DNA from: Formicarius rufipectus
Lineage: Eukaryota; Chordata; Aves; Passeriformes; Formicariidae
DNA length: 64,000 bases
Direction: 5' to 3'
NCBI GenBank assembly: GCA_013399695.1
Contig: VXAU01002298.1
Span: 248,001 to 312,000 of the forward strand
In this document: one piece after another, positions 24,735 to 38,310 of the stretch
Layout of the letters: every line of letters begins with the position of its first letter
Position numbering within the stretch: the stretch's first letter is position 1
Notes under the pieces: generated by a model
Told to the model about the DNA's origin: nothing
What the model saw: only the letters and a program-made list of their open reading frames with translations
The model's database searches: none
Program-made: the position numbers and the translations under genes

Positions 24735-27700
24735 CTATTTCACTTGAATACTAAATACATTGATCTTAAAAACATTATTGTGAGACGGATTTAATGCCCT
24801 GAAAGAGGTTTCTAGAGTTTATCAAAGGTCTTTGTTGTCTTCTATCAGGAAATAATGAACATGCTACAAGCTTAACATTGTCTATTCAGTGAGATATTTT
24901 TTTGCCCAGGCAATCAAGAGGAAAATGTTCCCTCATTTCTCTTGGCCTCTCCTGGTTAGTTTCAAAACGCGGAACATGACTGGGACTCAACACTTGTATT
25001 GTGAAATTTAGTATTTTTTCACTATAGGGAAAAAAGAAAACAAACAAATAATGACAACACTGTATATAAATGGACCTAACTTATTTCTAAAGGCCATAGG
25101 CACTTGTCTTCTGTTTGAATTTCTTCTGTCTGGTCCTTCATGTACACCCAGAGAGAATTACACCACATATTGCAACATGGTGTCTATGTTCTCCAGAATG
25201 GGAGAATCTTTCTGTTTCTAAAGCAACATGGATATTTCTCAATGAAGTATTAATATCATTATTGTTTATTTATCAATGAAATATTAAGTGTCCATATGAG
25301 ATGGAACTCAAAATTCGTGGCAACAGAGGATAAAAAATTGACAACAGTTGTTGCTTTAAATCAAAACTGATATTTAGGACAACAACTGGGAACTCTGTCT
25401 AAATGGCCAATACAAACATTTTTGCTCTAGAATGTATCCTTTAAGCAGCTGTATCTTCAATGATGGGAAAAAAGGTGGGTTGACATATTGGCAATTAAGT
25501 AATTCTTATGAGGAAAAATGTTTTATTGCAGTGAATTTCACTGAATGAGAACCACAGAGTCTCCCTGAGTTTAGGGCATGTATGTAGGGCTTGAGAAAAC
25601 ATCTACTGATTAGTTTATTGCAGAAGAATTACTGAAAAATTTTGACTTATTTACTAATTTGAATTTTAGGTATCACTGAACAAAAAAGCAGGTTTTTTTT
25701 TTTTTAAGCTAAAATTCATGTAGTTGCTTTGGAGCAACCTCAGAAGGAGTAATGGCTGAGGAAGACAATCCTTGAATGAATTAATTTTGCAGGTCATAAA
25801 ATGAGTTCTAATATTAAAATTGTCACAGTGATAATTAACATGATAAAATGTTTTAATGAAGAGGGAGAAATGAATAGCTGTGCTCCAAAACACTGGTGCA
25901 ACAAGATGGATATTGCTGATACTTTCAAAGATTTGCTTTATGATAGTTGTCTGTGTGACCTCTTTCATTAGCACAAAATAAATAGTGGTTTAAAATGACA
26001 GATGCTCTCCAACAGTGTTTCATAGAAGACAGGATTGAGTTGAAAGGAATAAATTTAATTCTAGTTTAAATTCTTGAAGCAGGCTGAAAAATGGTATACT
26101 TAAACCCCAGGAAAAAGCTCATAGAGATTTCTTTTCAAATGTGTCTCTGCTTGCACAGACTTTCCATGCCACACCAGTATTAGAATTTGTTATCATTCTG
26201 TATGGAACTGTTATGCAAAAAGAACATTTTCTCCCTGTACTGTTATTATGTACTGTCCATATGGTCTCCAATTTATTGCAGCAGGACTTTCTTTTACCAT
26301 GTAAGTTCAATGTTTAAGATAAGAGGAATAATAAGTGCAATTACATTCATGAATTCAACTTTCAACAGGAATATTTTTGACTGTGAATATCAGCACTCAA
26401 AATCAGGGGAAGCAAGAATCATTTAGTCTTTCATGTACCCATGTGTACGTGTACCCTTTGGCATGTGATCTTCCCTAAATGGTGGGAATGACCTTCAAAA
26501 GATTTGAATCTTCAAATTACTCATGGAAATAATTCCTCCAAGAGAATTAACAACAATGTTGGGCGTTTGGGCCAGGAGAGCTGTGAGGTCTTGAAATGAG
26601 AATGCACTGAGTGCATTTTATTTGGCCAGTGAGTCTCAATGAGTACAGCCTTCAGGTAAATGAAGGGAAATAGGTGCTCTTAGGCTGTAAATCCTCCTTC
26701 CCTGAACCAGATGTTTACAGTGGCACTCCAAAAATCCCTATACCTCCCTTTTCAAAGACAACAAACCTTTGAGTTACAAGTGCAAATGTAAATGTGTGTG
26801 TTTTATACTTTTTGGTCAGATGAGTGCTATTCCAAAGGGCAAGGACAGCCTGTGCCAGCAGGCAAGGCAAAGAGTGTTCTGAATTCTGGGGTCATTCTCA
26901 TCTTTCCCAGGTCAATGTGGAAATGCAGAAAAGTAGAAAAATGCAAGGATTCTTTCACTCCCATGGCTTTGGATCGAGCCTCCTTTGGACTCAGCTACTC
27001 TCCAGGCAGCTCTCATCCTCACCTCGTTAGGACTTGATGATACAGCTTTTAAGTGTAAAGTCTATGAAAAATGGCATGTAAGGTTTGGACAGCTGAGCAG
27101 TTTGCTGGATGATAAAGACACAATCTCTGGTAGAAAAACACCAAAAATAAACACCACGCTGCAAATTATTCACAAAAAATACATAAATATCTGGGATAAA
27201 TTTTGACAGAATTAGATTTTTACAATAATAATTATGAAAAAGCTCAGACTTTACCATGTGTACTGACAAGAGATTTTTCTCTCCTTTGTAAGAATTAAAG
27301 GCATCCCTGAATTTCAACAGAAATAATTGAACATTTAAATTAAATCACAAAGTTAGAAGCAGACATAAATGATCTCAATTCAACAGAAAATTTAAATTAA
27401 GTTGGGACGAGGCATAAATGTGTTTGGATAAAAAAAAGGATTGAAAATTTGCTGCTAAAAAAAGGACAATGTATTAATCAAAACAAAAGGGAAAAGACCT
27501 GCAGGAGCAGACTAGAGAACGTGATCTGTAAGCAATAATGAGAAAGATATCATCCAGGTCATAATATTAATCTAGATAATGGAGAATTAAAAAAGTTAAA
27601 AGAGGAACCTTGAATGTGAACTATACTTAATTCAAATCCATTGAAGCAAGTGAAGTGCATGGATAATGTAGCAGTAATGATGTCTGGAATGTGCAAAGAC

Positions 27701-30700
27701 ACTAATTGCAGTATTCTTTGCTAATTAAAGAACCTATAATTATAGCAAAAGGATTTTGAAAACTATCTTGTTACACTGTTAAGAGAATGTCATGTAAATT
27801 ACTTTCTCTGTGCATGCAAAGGTGGAGTTCCACTTCCACAAGCACCTATCATGAATGTCAGGCCCTTCAATAATTAAATGAACAGAATATAAACTGGTGA
27901 TCAAATACCTTTATACAGACGAAGACAGGAACAGGTTTTGTCACTTTTCCATTTCTTTGTGGTCACTTCGTCATTTGAGGTGAAAGAACAACTCAACCGA
28001 CCCCGGCTCATGGATTTGTAGTTTTTTCCCCTTCTATGTATAACTCCCATTTGAACATGAATCAATGTAGAAAAAGGGTTAGGAGCTTATAACAGACCTT
28101 GAAAATTTTCATGTACTTTCTTACTATTTCTTTGTCTTTTCTTCACATAGGAGTCCATGCCTCTGTTTTCATTTTCAGCTGCTTCCTTCCATGTTGCTGG
28201 AATTAAATCAGCATCATGCACTTTTGTTATTCATCACTAATATCAGCAGAACCGTGAAGACAAGCTACGTTTTTGGGGGGAAAGTTTCCATTTTTACTTT
28301 CACTCAAGCCTCTGTGTTTAGCTCAGTATGTTGTATCTGTGAGTGACACAGGATATGCTCAGAACCCTCGTAATTAGTTGATGGAGGCCGGCTGACGTAA
28401 AGGTCACTTTTGGGACATAGCATTAATGTCATTCTCTTCCTTGGAGTGAGTGACAAACAATTATCTCCATGATAGGATTTAATTGGATTGATATCCAGTG
28501 TTCTAGCACTGGCAACTGCCCCAAGGAGGAATATTTTTTGATATATGCAATTACATGCCATCATGAGATTGTTGGTGATTAATGTCAGCACTTCAGAACT
28601 GTCACCTAGCAAAGGAAATAAAGGCAGAGATTGGTGCTCAGGCCTGAAAAGATAATGATGACCCTGGAGCCTTCAATTTGGCCTTCTGATAAAAGCACAG
28701 TTTCTTGAACTACCTCAGGGCAATGGTGGTGTGGGTTGAAAAGCAGCCTGTTTTATTAGATCTCCATTTGTTACATTAGTAATCTCAGTAGGAGACACCT
28801 AACTCCTTTTGCAAAAGATGTCAGAGGAGCTAAAGAGAACTAAATGAGAACTTAATTGAACACATGAGAGTCACTTATAAGCTCAGGGATGAAAGAAAGA
28901 CAATGGTGTCTAGCAAGAGAAATGCCTTGAGTCTCCAGAGTTTGTGCAAGACAGATGATCACAATGATGGGCATCGTTAACTAACCATGTGCAAGCACAG
29001 CACAATGAGTAGTTGACTCCCTTGGCAGGGGATGTAATCCCTGTCACAGATCCATCAATCTTTTACAGGAATCAATGTAGAGGCTTAATTTTAAAGAGTT
29101 ATCAGTGATTGCCTTGGATGTGATATCCAGGGAAACATTTGCCCGTGTGATCCTTACTGGTCAGCCTTTTTTGGTTAATATCTCTGTTGGCTTGAGAAGA
29201 ACATAGACTGTCTTTTGCTTGAGCATCTGGCACTTACTGACTGAAGGTTCTCATTTTGTTGTGGTTGAAAAAACAGAATATATCTGATGACTTTCCAGAA
29301 GTTCTGTCCTCCTACACCATTCTCTTTTTTTGCTCCCCTGGGTCGTGTATGCACGGTTCATCCAGAGCAAGCACCATGAAGATTCAGGAAAACATATTTA
29401 GTTGTGCCCATTAAATTTACTGCTGGCATTGTTGTTTCCTCCTCTGAACAAGAAAAGGTGGAAGTATTCTATGAACCAGATTAGGATTTCCAGTTGACAA
29501 ATGTATTTAGAGCATTAAAGTCTTTTATTATCCTGTTGCACAGTTCCATTTCAGTTCTTTGAGATTATGTTCATGCAACTGTTTATTTTTTCTTTTCATA
29601 ATTTAAACATATGGAACTACCTGTGTTTTTCACTGTATTTTCCAACTATTCCCTTTATTCTCAAAGCTCTTCTCTGTGTTCTCTCAGTTTTTCAGTACTT
29701 TTTCAGCTGTTGAGTGAAGATTTGAAACCAGAATTCCAGGAAGTTCTTGGCAATAGAAGCAGAGATAGGCTCATGTCTCTCTTCCTTCTCAAGTGACTCT
29801 TCTTTGTAAAACCAAAATAATTCGATTACTGGGAGTTAATTTTTATCTGGTGATATGAACTGATACTTAATTCTTTTTTTGGAATGAATTTTCTCAGGGA
29901 CAGAGGTACTTACCCTGCAGCAATAACTAACAACCATGTAACAGGTGACTTTACATTTGACTGTATTAAAATGTGGTTTTTCACTGATGAAATTATCTCT
30001 CCAGAAGTGAGCTGTTTCTTTGCTATTTATCATTTCACTGAAATCTCTTCTGTCAGTGTTCAAAATTTACTCCTACTAATCACAGACTTGCAGACATAGA
30101 TCATGGGCCTAGATCACTGATAATGATGCAACATACACACAAGGATAGGTATATTTGGAAACAAATAGATTATGCACCCACTATGGATAAGCCTTCTTTC
30201 AAATTTGCCTTATGAAATGTGAGGGGCAAACAATTTTATTTTTTTTTTAATTTATGTTTTAACTGTATGTCACAAAGTCAATGTCCAATTGCAGTGTATT
30301 GCACTGCTCCCATTTCCTTCACCAGCCAAACTCTTTCATCTTGTTAATCAAGATACTGAGTTAGCTTGGAGACCTTTCTTTTAGTGTGATGTTAATTATT
30401 TTACCTTTCTTTATATTTTATATTAATTGAAGCCTTGTTTTCTGCCACTATTATTAATCCACTATTTTGCCCAGGATCAGTATCTAACTACCAAGAACAT
30501 AATCCCTGAGTAATTTATCCTTTTTTAAAATGTTAGTAACTTCAATTCTTTCCAGTCTACATCTCCATCCCCACATTAAGAAATATATCTATCTTCTGTT
30601 AATATTATCTTTTTAACTACTTGTTATGTCAGAAAGACACTGAGGATCACATCACTACTAGAAGAGGTGGACAAAGTTACATCAACAGAAGAGATATCTT

Positions 30701-33700
30701 TTTAATTAAAGTAAGCCATGTACCTTTTAGAGCATTGAAATAAAGCAAACAGTGTAAACTCCACACTACCAGTTTCTGTTTCATCAAATATGACCATGAA
30801 GAAAACAGAAATATTTCATTAACACTCAAGAAGTTTCAAGATTTATGTTGTGCTAAGACGTCCAGTGCTTCATTGTACAACACAATGAGCATCGAACAGC
30901 TGGAGTGTCAGGTGATGAAAAATTCACAACCAATCAATTAGAATGAATTATTATCCAATTAAAGTTTTTAACTCTTACAAATCATAAATGCCTTTAAAAA
31001 GAGATACATGCCATCTGTGCATCATTTGCAAAAGAAAAGAAAAATCACAACAAAGCAAAGATGTTCAAAGAAAATTATGATGAGCGGTTTGTCCAACACA
31101 AATCAAACTCATCAGGATTAAGTTCATTCATGTTGGTCAGTAAACCCTCTGAGTTGGGGAAGCCAAAAGAAATACACATCACTGATTGTTCCTTATCCAA
31201 TTAATCATCATTTTGTGGCACAATCCTGTTTGCAAGGTATAACATAACAGCTGGTGCCGTCTGTGTCCTTGAGCCTCTTGAAGGTACCAATCTACCCTAG
31301 AATGGCAGGATACGTTTTGTCATATTTTAGGATGGGAGATGAACAACTGTTGGTAAGATCTAAATCTCAGAAATACATAAAGTACCTCAGGCTGATGAAG
31401 GTATTGAGGGTATAACCTTATATGAGGCAGAGAGAAAATTACTTTCAGTGCTATATAACTTACTTTTATTTCTCTATGTATAAGAAGTCAAGGACAGTCT
31501 CATTCTCAATGTGATTAAAAACTTTACTGTACACTGTAACTCCTAGGAATTAGCATGCCTAAATCATGGAGAAGATGTCCTGGAAATTTTCCAGTCATAG
31601 TTTAATCCTCAACACATTTTTTCAGTATTCTGTGTTCAAAGTATTAGAGCAAAAGATCTAATATGCTATGATAAAAATAAGCAAAACTTACAAGTCAAAC
31701 AGTTTTAATACCATTTGAAACCACAGTGTGACTCAGATTCTTATTTCTAGAGAAAAGAAGGCACTTCAAATTTAAAATGAGTTAACTTTTTTGGTTATTG
31801 TTGCTATCTTTTATAATTGGTTTATTTTCTTTTAAGAATGAGATTGACAGTGCAAATACAGGAATGATAATCTGTTGTTAACAATCTCATCATTTATTAA
31901 TTATACATTCAATGTTATTCAGTATAATATATACTGAATGGCCAAGTAATTTGGCTGCACAATTATTTATTTATGGAGTCAGCATAGCTGGCCCTTGAGT
32001 AGCACCATTATGGTTTCCATTCTTAATATCATGTCCCTAGGAAAATACATCACCATGTAAACAATGGTGTGTGCAATTAGTTTGACTGAAATGCACAGAT
32101 TTCTTACCTCAAAATATATGTATCCACTGGCCAGGATGTCAATGGGACCTGTACATTAATAGTTGGAGACAAAAGAGAAGCCTGGTGTTTTACATGTAGT
32201 TGAGAAATTTCAAGGTTTCAGAGATTGTTTCTGCATGTATGTGCAGCTTAACCCCCAAAAGTTTTTTGCCGTGGGGTTTGATGACTGTGAGTAAGACAAG
32301 AAGTCAGCGAATCACATTACATTCCAACAAATACAGTTATTCCAAGAGATCTTCCTCGATGGCAACATGAGAAAACCTACTAGCAATGACATCTGTACTT
32401 ATAAGGTACCTGGCTTTCCTTGAATATGTATAGAATCATAAGCTGTTCCCACCCATTTTTAGGTATTTGAAAAAATAAATCCCTCAAGGGGACAAAAAAG
32501 AGTTATGAGCTCAAAATTTGTGATTACACATAATGGCTTTGACTTCAAGTCGGGCACGTTGATCCACAGTGGCTCAAGACCCATCCACTAATTTTTATGT
32601 TAACTTGTCTAATGCAAAACCTGAAGACATTTTTGCAACATTTATCACTATTTTGAGGTGTTTGCATGAATTTTAATGCTTATTAAAATCAGGTATTAAT
32701 AATAATAGCTCAAATCAGCTGTAGCAGAATAGACAAGAAAAGCCATTACCAGAGGTAGGGTACTGTGATTATAGGGATGATTATGATTAGATTTATTGCT
32801 AAGACAGTACCTCAGTATCACCAATGCAGTACCTAAATAACAATTCTATCACATATTACAGTGGATTTAAATATCATGTTGTGGTCCCTTCTGTTGAGTC
32901 ACGAGCTTCAGTGAGACCCCCTTGCTCAGAGCAGTCTGGGCACAGCTTGGTCCTCTTCCTCTCAGACTCGTTCAACATTCTGTGTCTAAAGGGTTGTAAT
33001 TATTAGCAGATTCAGCAAGAAACACACAGGTTTACAGTCTTTGGTCTGCAGAATTCACAACTACAGAGCAACAAAGCACCTACGAAGCCATTTTTGGATT
33101 TTATCTCCATATTTCACCAGATCTTAAGCATTTTTTACTCACCCATCCAAAAGTGAGTTTTCCTGTCTTCAGACTGGAGATACTGTGCAGGCATCCCTGC
33201 CAGGGGAGGATCCACCCAGAAGCTTCCTGAAACTTCAGGAGGCCAATTTGGTCCCAGCTGGCCCAGACTCCAGCAGTATTTTATACACTTTTGCAGGCTG
33301 ATGTGCATCAAAATCAGTCGCAAACATCTCAGCTCCCCTATTTTTGAACTGCATTAACTGTGTGAGCATCCAGACAGTTCCTCCTGCAGTTTCCACCTGG
33401 TGTTCCTCTCCTGGGACAAACAACATTGCCCATGTGAAGTGTGTGGGGGTGTTTGTGTGGGAAGAACTCAAGGACCTGACTATCTTTGGTGACCGTCAGA
33501 GTAGCTCCACTGTGGGAGGTAGTTTTGGTACTTCTAATACACAGTTCTACTGATGCACAACAGTCACATCAAGTTACCTCTTCTTAGCCAATGTTTTGCA
33601 TATTCTTAACTATATGTTTGTCTTGGCAATGCATATCTAAGGCTTTGTGTCATCTTGACATTGCAGATCTTACTGCTCATTTATTTCTCATAATTTGCTT

Positions 33701-34247
33701 TCAAAGTATGTGTGTAAGAGGGAAGAGTGGACTCTTCAAAGTCATACAACAAATACATCTTCAGTAACCAGCATAAAGTATGATTATAAAAACCCCTATC
33801 TATACCTGCAGACTAACTTTAAACATTATTAACCCTTTTTCATGCATTTATTCTTTATAAACTTTGCAGATATTCCGATATTCCTTTCTTTCTGCTTCAG
33901 TTGTGCTCAGGCTGGTTCCACATCTTCCTCTCCGCAGTCCGTGCAAAGGAACAGCAGGAACTTTTCCTCCTCAAAACAAATCTGATGAAAAACTGTTAGA
34001 TGATTTATTTATACAAAATAGATAGGGAGTCCATTCTAGAAGATGTTTCTCTCTTCCTTTTTTTTTTTCCTGAAGAAAAAACAAAAGGTTTAAAATATCT
34101 TAGATCTCAGTGACGTCAAAGTCATAAAATTAAGGAAACTCTTCATTTTCCTAATCAACAATGATCAAGTGACTCTTTTCACATAAAGGAGAATAAGTTT
34201 TTTGAACCTGCTCTTAGTGACTCCCATCCATCCTCTGTGCCCCACAG
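24735..34247. other. Gene-free unique stretch
   Basis: About 9.5 kb of AT-rich DNA with no supported gene, RNA or known transposable element. A 23-nt palindrome lies at 31917-31939, and a cluster of homeodomain-like AATTA cores at 30935-30960 and 31197-31210. The open frames here are at most about 103 codons and unrecognised. Parts with little simple sequence (roughly 27890-28960 and 30880-31260) could be conserved non-coding DNA, but this cannot be judged without an alignment. Confidence 0.5.
31917..31939. other. Short perfect palindrome
   Basis: Arms ATTCAGTATA (31917-31926) and TATACTGAAT (31930-31939) are exact reverse complements around a 3-nt centre. It is AT-rich, so a chance origin is plausible. 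Confidence 0.7.
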
Positions 34248-34484
34248 AAAGCTTTGCATTGTTGTTGCTTTTCCCCTGCATCCTGCGAGTTTACTTCTAC
34301 CGACAGTGTCAATGGCCAGTGTATGACAGCAGACAATATGTGTCGTGCTGAAAAGATGTTCTCAGCCTGCAGCATGGTCCTGAAGGATCCCCAGGGAAAA
34401 ATGGATACCAGACATGGACTGAACAAATTCATCTGCAGTGCCTGTGAGCACTGTCCATCACTATCAGCAAGCAGAGAGAGGTGA
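34248..34484 (+). other. Cysteine-rich open segment, unrecognised
   Basis: After a candidate 3' splice site (CTCTGTGCCCCACAG, ending 34247), 78 codons stay open to TGA at 34482-34484. The segment encodes ten cysteines, including HCCCF near the start, then spaced cysteines and SACEHC near the end. No ATG start precedes it in frame, so if real it would be an internal or terminal exon. Cysteine-rich extracellular modules look like this, but I cannot name a family, and the spacing fits none I recall. Chance or a decayed exon are both possible. Confidence 0.15.
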
Positions 34485-37400
34485 CAGTGGATGGATCGTG
34501 ATTTGAGTAGTCAGTGTGACAATGGGAACCTCAATTGTCCAAAACCAGGGCAGCAAACTGTACTATCTCTACAGTGAAAGGTTTTGGTACAGGGACGGTG
34601 TCTGTGAGAAAATGTCATGGGCTGCCTTCTTGAGCCATGAGTTTTATTATCTTATTTTCTCCTCCCATCCTGTTGAAGGGTGGGTGTATGGCAGCTGGCC
34701 AAAGTTATCCACACAAATTAATGTCTGTAGAAGATGAAAAGCTGTTTAATTCTTCTGGGAATATCAATTGTGTGATGCTTCGTTGTTCATGCAGAAGGAG
34801 ATTACCTCCCTTTCACTCTCAAAAATGAAAGCATCCTACAAAGAAATCAATTCTAATGTCCCAGTCCTATAGGATGGGAAGACACTCTCTCAAGACTTAG
34901 GAGGTCTTGAATTGAATCTAAATTAAGAAAAGTCTAGCTTTGAGTTTGGATTTTCTCCTTATTAAATTATGTCCAATACAATAGCAAGTGCTCCCGTTTC
35001 TTCAGTTTTTATATTTCAATATGCAAATATTGACCCCCAGGCAGGTTTATCAAGGCTGATTTCATTTTCAATTTTTTTCAGGATAATCAGCAAACAAAAC
35101 CAGCTATTGTGCCCAGCTCTGCCTATGTATTTCCCAACCTTTCTAGTCTTTGTTTGTTGACTGAAATCATTCTAGTCCCAGTATCTGAAATGCTGTTCAA
35201 AATTTGCTCTTCTCAGCTCTTGACTAACAGGCATTCCAAGCCAGGTCTCAAAAGATAAGACCACTGTATATGAATTTACAAGGAAATATAAAAGGTTAAT
35301 TTATCAATAGGCTGGTCTTGCAAGTGAACAACTTTAATTTATTCACATCAACATGATGCCACTGAATTCAGTGCAAGTGTTTAACAGATACTGCAGATCA
35401 TTTCTTTCAGGTCTGATTCTGAAGTTGTCCACAGCTGCAGGAGTAACACACTGCTAAAGACTGATGAACTACAAGATGTCCACTATGTTTCAGCTGCCAC
35501 TGGAGAGAGGAAAAAATCTATCCAATTCAGGAGCAGTTTTGGTTAAACACCATCTAGTTCTTCTGGACCAAATATAGGTACACACAGAGAGTTTCATTCC
35601 TCGTTGCCTCCCTGGTTGCCTGTAAGCAAGGTGAATACTTTGAGAAAGCTTCGGTCATCAGTGTGACGAGATTTGGTACCTGAGTAAGGTGTGTTACAGC
35701 TGTACTTAATTAGGACAGGTATCTGAGGTAAATGTCAACCTTTTGGGCTGAGATTGTCTCCTCTTGCATGGTCTGTGTAGGGTTAAAAGTTGTCCTTTCC
35801 CTAAAATCATAGAGAAAGGTGAATAAATAGCAGAAACTGAGTGAAGTAAGGGTGACAATGCAGTGGGGGTTTTGAGTGGATTTCTCTGTGATCAATCTGG
35901 AAACCTTACTCCTGGAGAGAGAGTATAAACATCACACTGACTAAATGCCTGGCAAAGCTAATTTAATGACTAAGGCACTCAAACATGAAAAGTAAGGGTG
36001 ATCTCAAAATATAGATGTTTTATATTTTGAGATCATCTTTAATATATTGTTGTATATAAATGTTAATCTAATAAACCCACCATTTCCTTCCTCTACTCTT
36101 TTTAAAGGAGGTAGCACTGAAAAATAAAACGTGTTTGATTGTTCTCTAACTTTACTTAGTCTGCAAATTATGTGCCCGGAGGTATTTATTACTTATTGGA
36201 TTAACTTGACTGCAAATAAGAAAACAGCTGGTTTGCATTGAGCAAAAGGAATTAAACTTTGGAAAGATTATGGAGCTGTGGGATGCAGTGCATTGTGTGC
36301 TTTGTTTAGGACTGTGAAGAAATTCACTGTTATCTCTCATAAAGCATTCCAGAAGAATTAACTTGCAGCTCGTGACCTCGACTATACATGAAAGTAGGAA
36401 ACAAATATATCACTGACTTTTCAGGCATGAATTCTACTTCAGAGAGGAGCTGGGAAGGAAAACAAAAAAAGCAAATAGAAGTCAGGATTTGTATATATAT
36501 TTATTTTTCAGCTGGTATGTTTTTACAATAAAAATATGACAACTATAATTATACTTAGTTCCTATAGAAGGAGATCTAAACCTTTATCTGAACTACTGAA
36601 AGGTGAAATGAGCCTTTGGAACAGACAAAGGGTTTTTATTGATGAGTCAAAAGCTGAATGACATCCCCAAAGCAGCTGAGAAGCCACATATATTTTTAAT
36701 TTCCAGTGTGAACTGCAATATTTCAATATTGGTATTCCTAAAGAGAGGGAAGAAAACTCCAATCAAGTAATAAACCATTATCAATATATCTGTAATTAAA
36801 ACCATCAAATCTTTAAATTAATTTTGTCTTGAGAGAAGATAACAAAAGAATAGCAATAAATCAGTAACACATAAATAATAAAAAATCACCCCTGTGATGT
36901 AGCAAAGACATTGTATTTAACTTAATCCCACATAGGGCTAGTGAACTTGGATGAAACAGCATGCTAAAACACTTATTGGTATCATCTGCCCTTGGATTAA
37001 ATTTGAATGGTTATGGTGAATTCAGACTCCTTTTCCTCTTTATTTATTGCTCCATCTGCCATCCACAGTGTCAGGCAAGACTGAGATGGAAACCTCCAGT
37101 CCATCTGGAAGAGCTTGCTACCAGATGATTTTGTCTTCATACCTCTATTTCTGTGGTAGAATCTACCACTGAGTGTCTTCCAGGAAAGCAAAGAAATTGT
37201 GTATTGATTTTGAATGAAATAAATGAAGGGTTATGAAAAAACTTCACATTGAAATCATAGTCTAAAGCTCAGAAAACATTAGAACTCTGGTATAAAATAC
37301 AGTAAAAAAAGTAGGAACAGCCCAAGAAATGATTCCTAGCCTTTCCTCACCAATAATAATGAAATTCATGTTTGCTGCTTCTATTTACATTCAGTTTTTA

Positions 37401-37935
37401 CTGGAACAGACTGCAAAAAACAGGTAGATCGAAATACTATTGAAAAGTGAAGTTGCCGTTTTAAATTTAAATTGAATTTTTGTATTAGATACCTGGTTTC
37501 TCCTAGAAGCCTGTTAATCAGAACTGAAGGTACTAAAATCTATTACTATCTGACTCCATTAAGCTCAACAATGTAAGTGAAATTGAGTGGCAGTGATTTC
37601 AAATTTAGATTCTTTAGTCTTCCTATATGCACATAAATTAGAATGTGTTCTCCCTGTTTATTTTGTCTTTCCAGCAGTTGAAGAAGGTAAAACTGTTCCT
37701 GGCTGGTGAACTGAGATAGCCACATCTCAGTATCACAAATCTGAAACCTATAAAATACCTTAAAGCCATGACATATATAATATAACATGACAGGTTTTAA
37801 TTATTTTTAATTTTAGGGCTACAGATCTTCATTTTTATCTCCACAGGTGGGAAAAAATCTCCAATCAAAAGCTTAAAAATTCAACCCTCTTATATTTGTA
37901 TCCTTCTAGCTATGAAAACAGACTTTAACAACACT
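34485..37935. other. Gene-free unique stretch containing a strong hairpin
   Basis: AT-rich unique sequence with no supported gene. Its one distinctive element is the inverted repeat at 35993-36041. The open frames 34516-34737, 36562-36762 and 37546-37788 are short and unrecognised. Confidence 0.55.
35993..36041. other. Near-perfect hairpin (inverted repeat)
   Basis: The inner arms TGATCTCAAAATATA (35999-36013) and TATATTTTGAGATCA (36021-36035) are exact reverse complements of 15 nt around a 7-nt loop (GATGTTT). As RNA the stem extends outward six more positions, with two G-U pairs, giving about 21 paired positions over 49 nt. The size resembles a short microRNA-type hairpin or the core of a small palindromic transposon. 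It is AT-rich, and the flanks show no larger terminal repeats. Transcription is unknown. Confidence 0.75.
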
Positions 37936-38196
37936 GAATCATAGAATCAATTGGGTTGGAAGGGATCTCCGAGATCATCGAGTCCGACCCTTGATCCAAC
38001 TCCAGTCCCTTTAGCAGATCATGGCACTGAGTGCCACGTCCAACCTCAGTTTAAAAACCTCCAGGGATGGTGAATCCACTCCCTCTCTGGGCAGGCCATT
38101 CCAATGCCTGATCACTCTCTCTGGAAAGAATTTCTTTCTAATATCCAACTTAAATTTCCCCAGGCAGAGCTTAAGCCTGTGCCCCCTTGTCCTAAA
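37936..38196 (-). mobile_element. CR1 LINE fragment with ORF2 tail (antisense)
   Basis: It begins GAATCATAGAATCAATTGGG at the element's 3' end and continues through GAGATCATCGAGTCCGACCC, GCCATTCCAATGCCTGATCA, AATTTCTTTCTAATATCC and CCTGTGCCCCCTTGTCCT. The minus strand keeps an open frame over most of its length (38011-38229, running past the repeat edge) that encodes the typical CR1 ORF2 C-terminal tail, with RKKFFPERVIRHWNGLP and SLEVFKLRLDVAL visible. Relative to the other CR1s here it is better preserved and of a different subfamily (TCAATTGGGTTGG start, CCCTTGATCCAACTCC block). It is a 5'-truncated, inactive copy and one of the youngest-looking in the window. Confidence 0.93.
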
Positions 38197-38229
38197 TAAA
38201 GAGAATATTTCTAATACTCTGAGTCTCAT
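38011..38229 (-). pseudogene. CR1 ORF2 (reverse transcriptase) C-terminal remnant
   Basis: A 72-codon minus-strand frame covers the end of CR1 ORF2. The conserved tail with LDIRKKFFPERVIRHWN and LEVFKLRLDVALSAMIC is readable. In intact CR1 elements this lies just after the reverse transcriptase domain, whose catalytic part is absent here. The first ~11 codons (38197-38229) fall outside recognisable CR1 sequence. It is non-functional because of 5' truncation. Confidence 0.85.
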
Positions 38230-38274
38230 GGCAAAATGGTGGACTCTGAGGCACAGTCATGGGAATGATTTAGT

Positions 38275-38310
38275 GGGGGGGGAAAAAAAACAAAAAACAA
38301 ACCAAAACCA
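38275..38310. repeat. Poly-G / A-rich simple sequence
   Basis: A run of eight G (38275-38282) is followed by A-rich sequence with scattered C (AAAAAAAACAAAAAACAAACC). It lies about 80 bp beyond the CR1 edge. Confidence 0.85.

Noticed and set aside
33139..33345. Minus-strand open segment ending at a good GTGAGT donor near 33145.
   Set aside because: No convincing acceptor, no recognisable domain, and no partner exon found nearby. Short open segments next to a donor are expected by chance.
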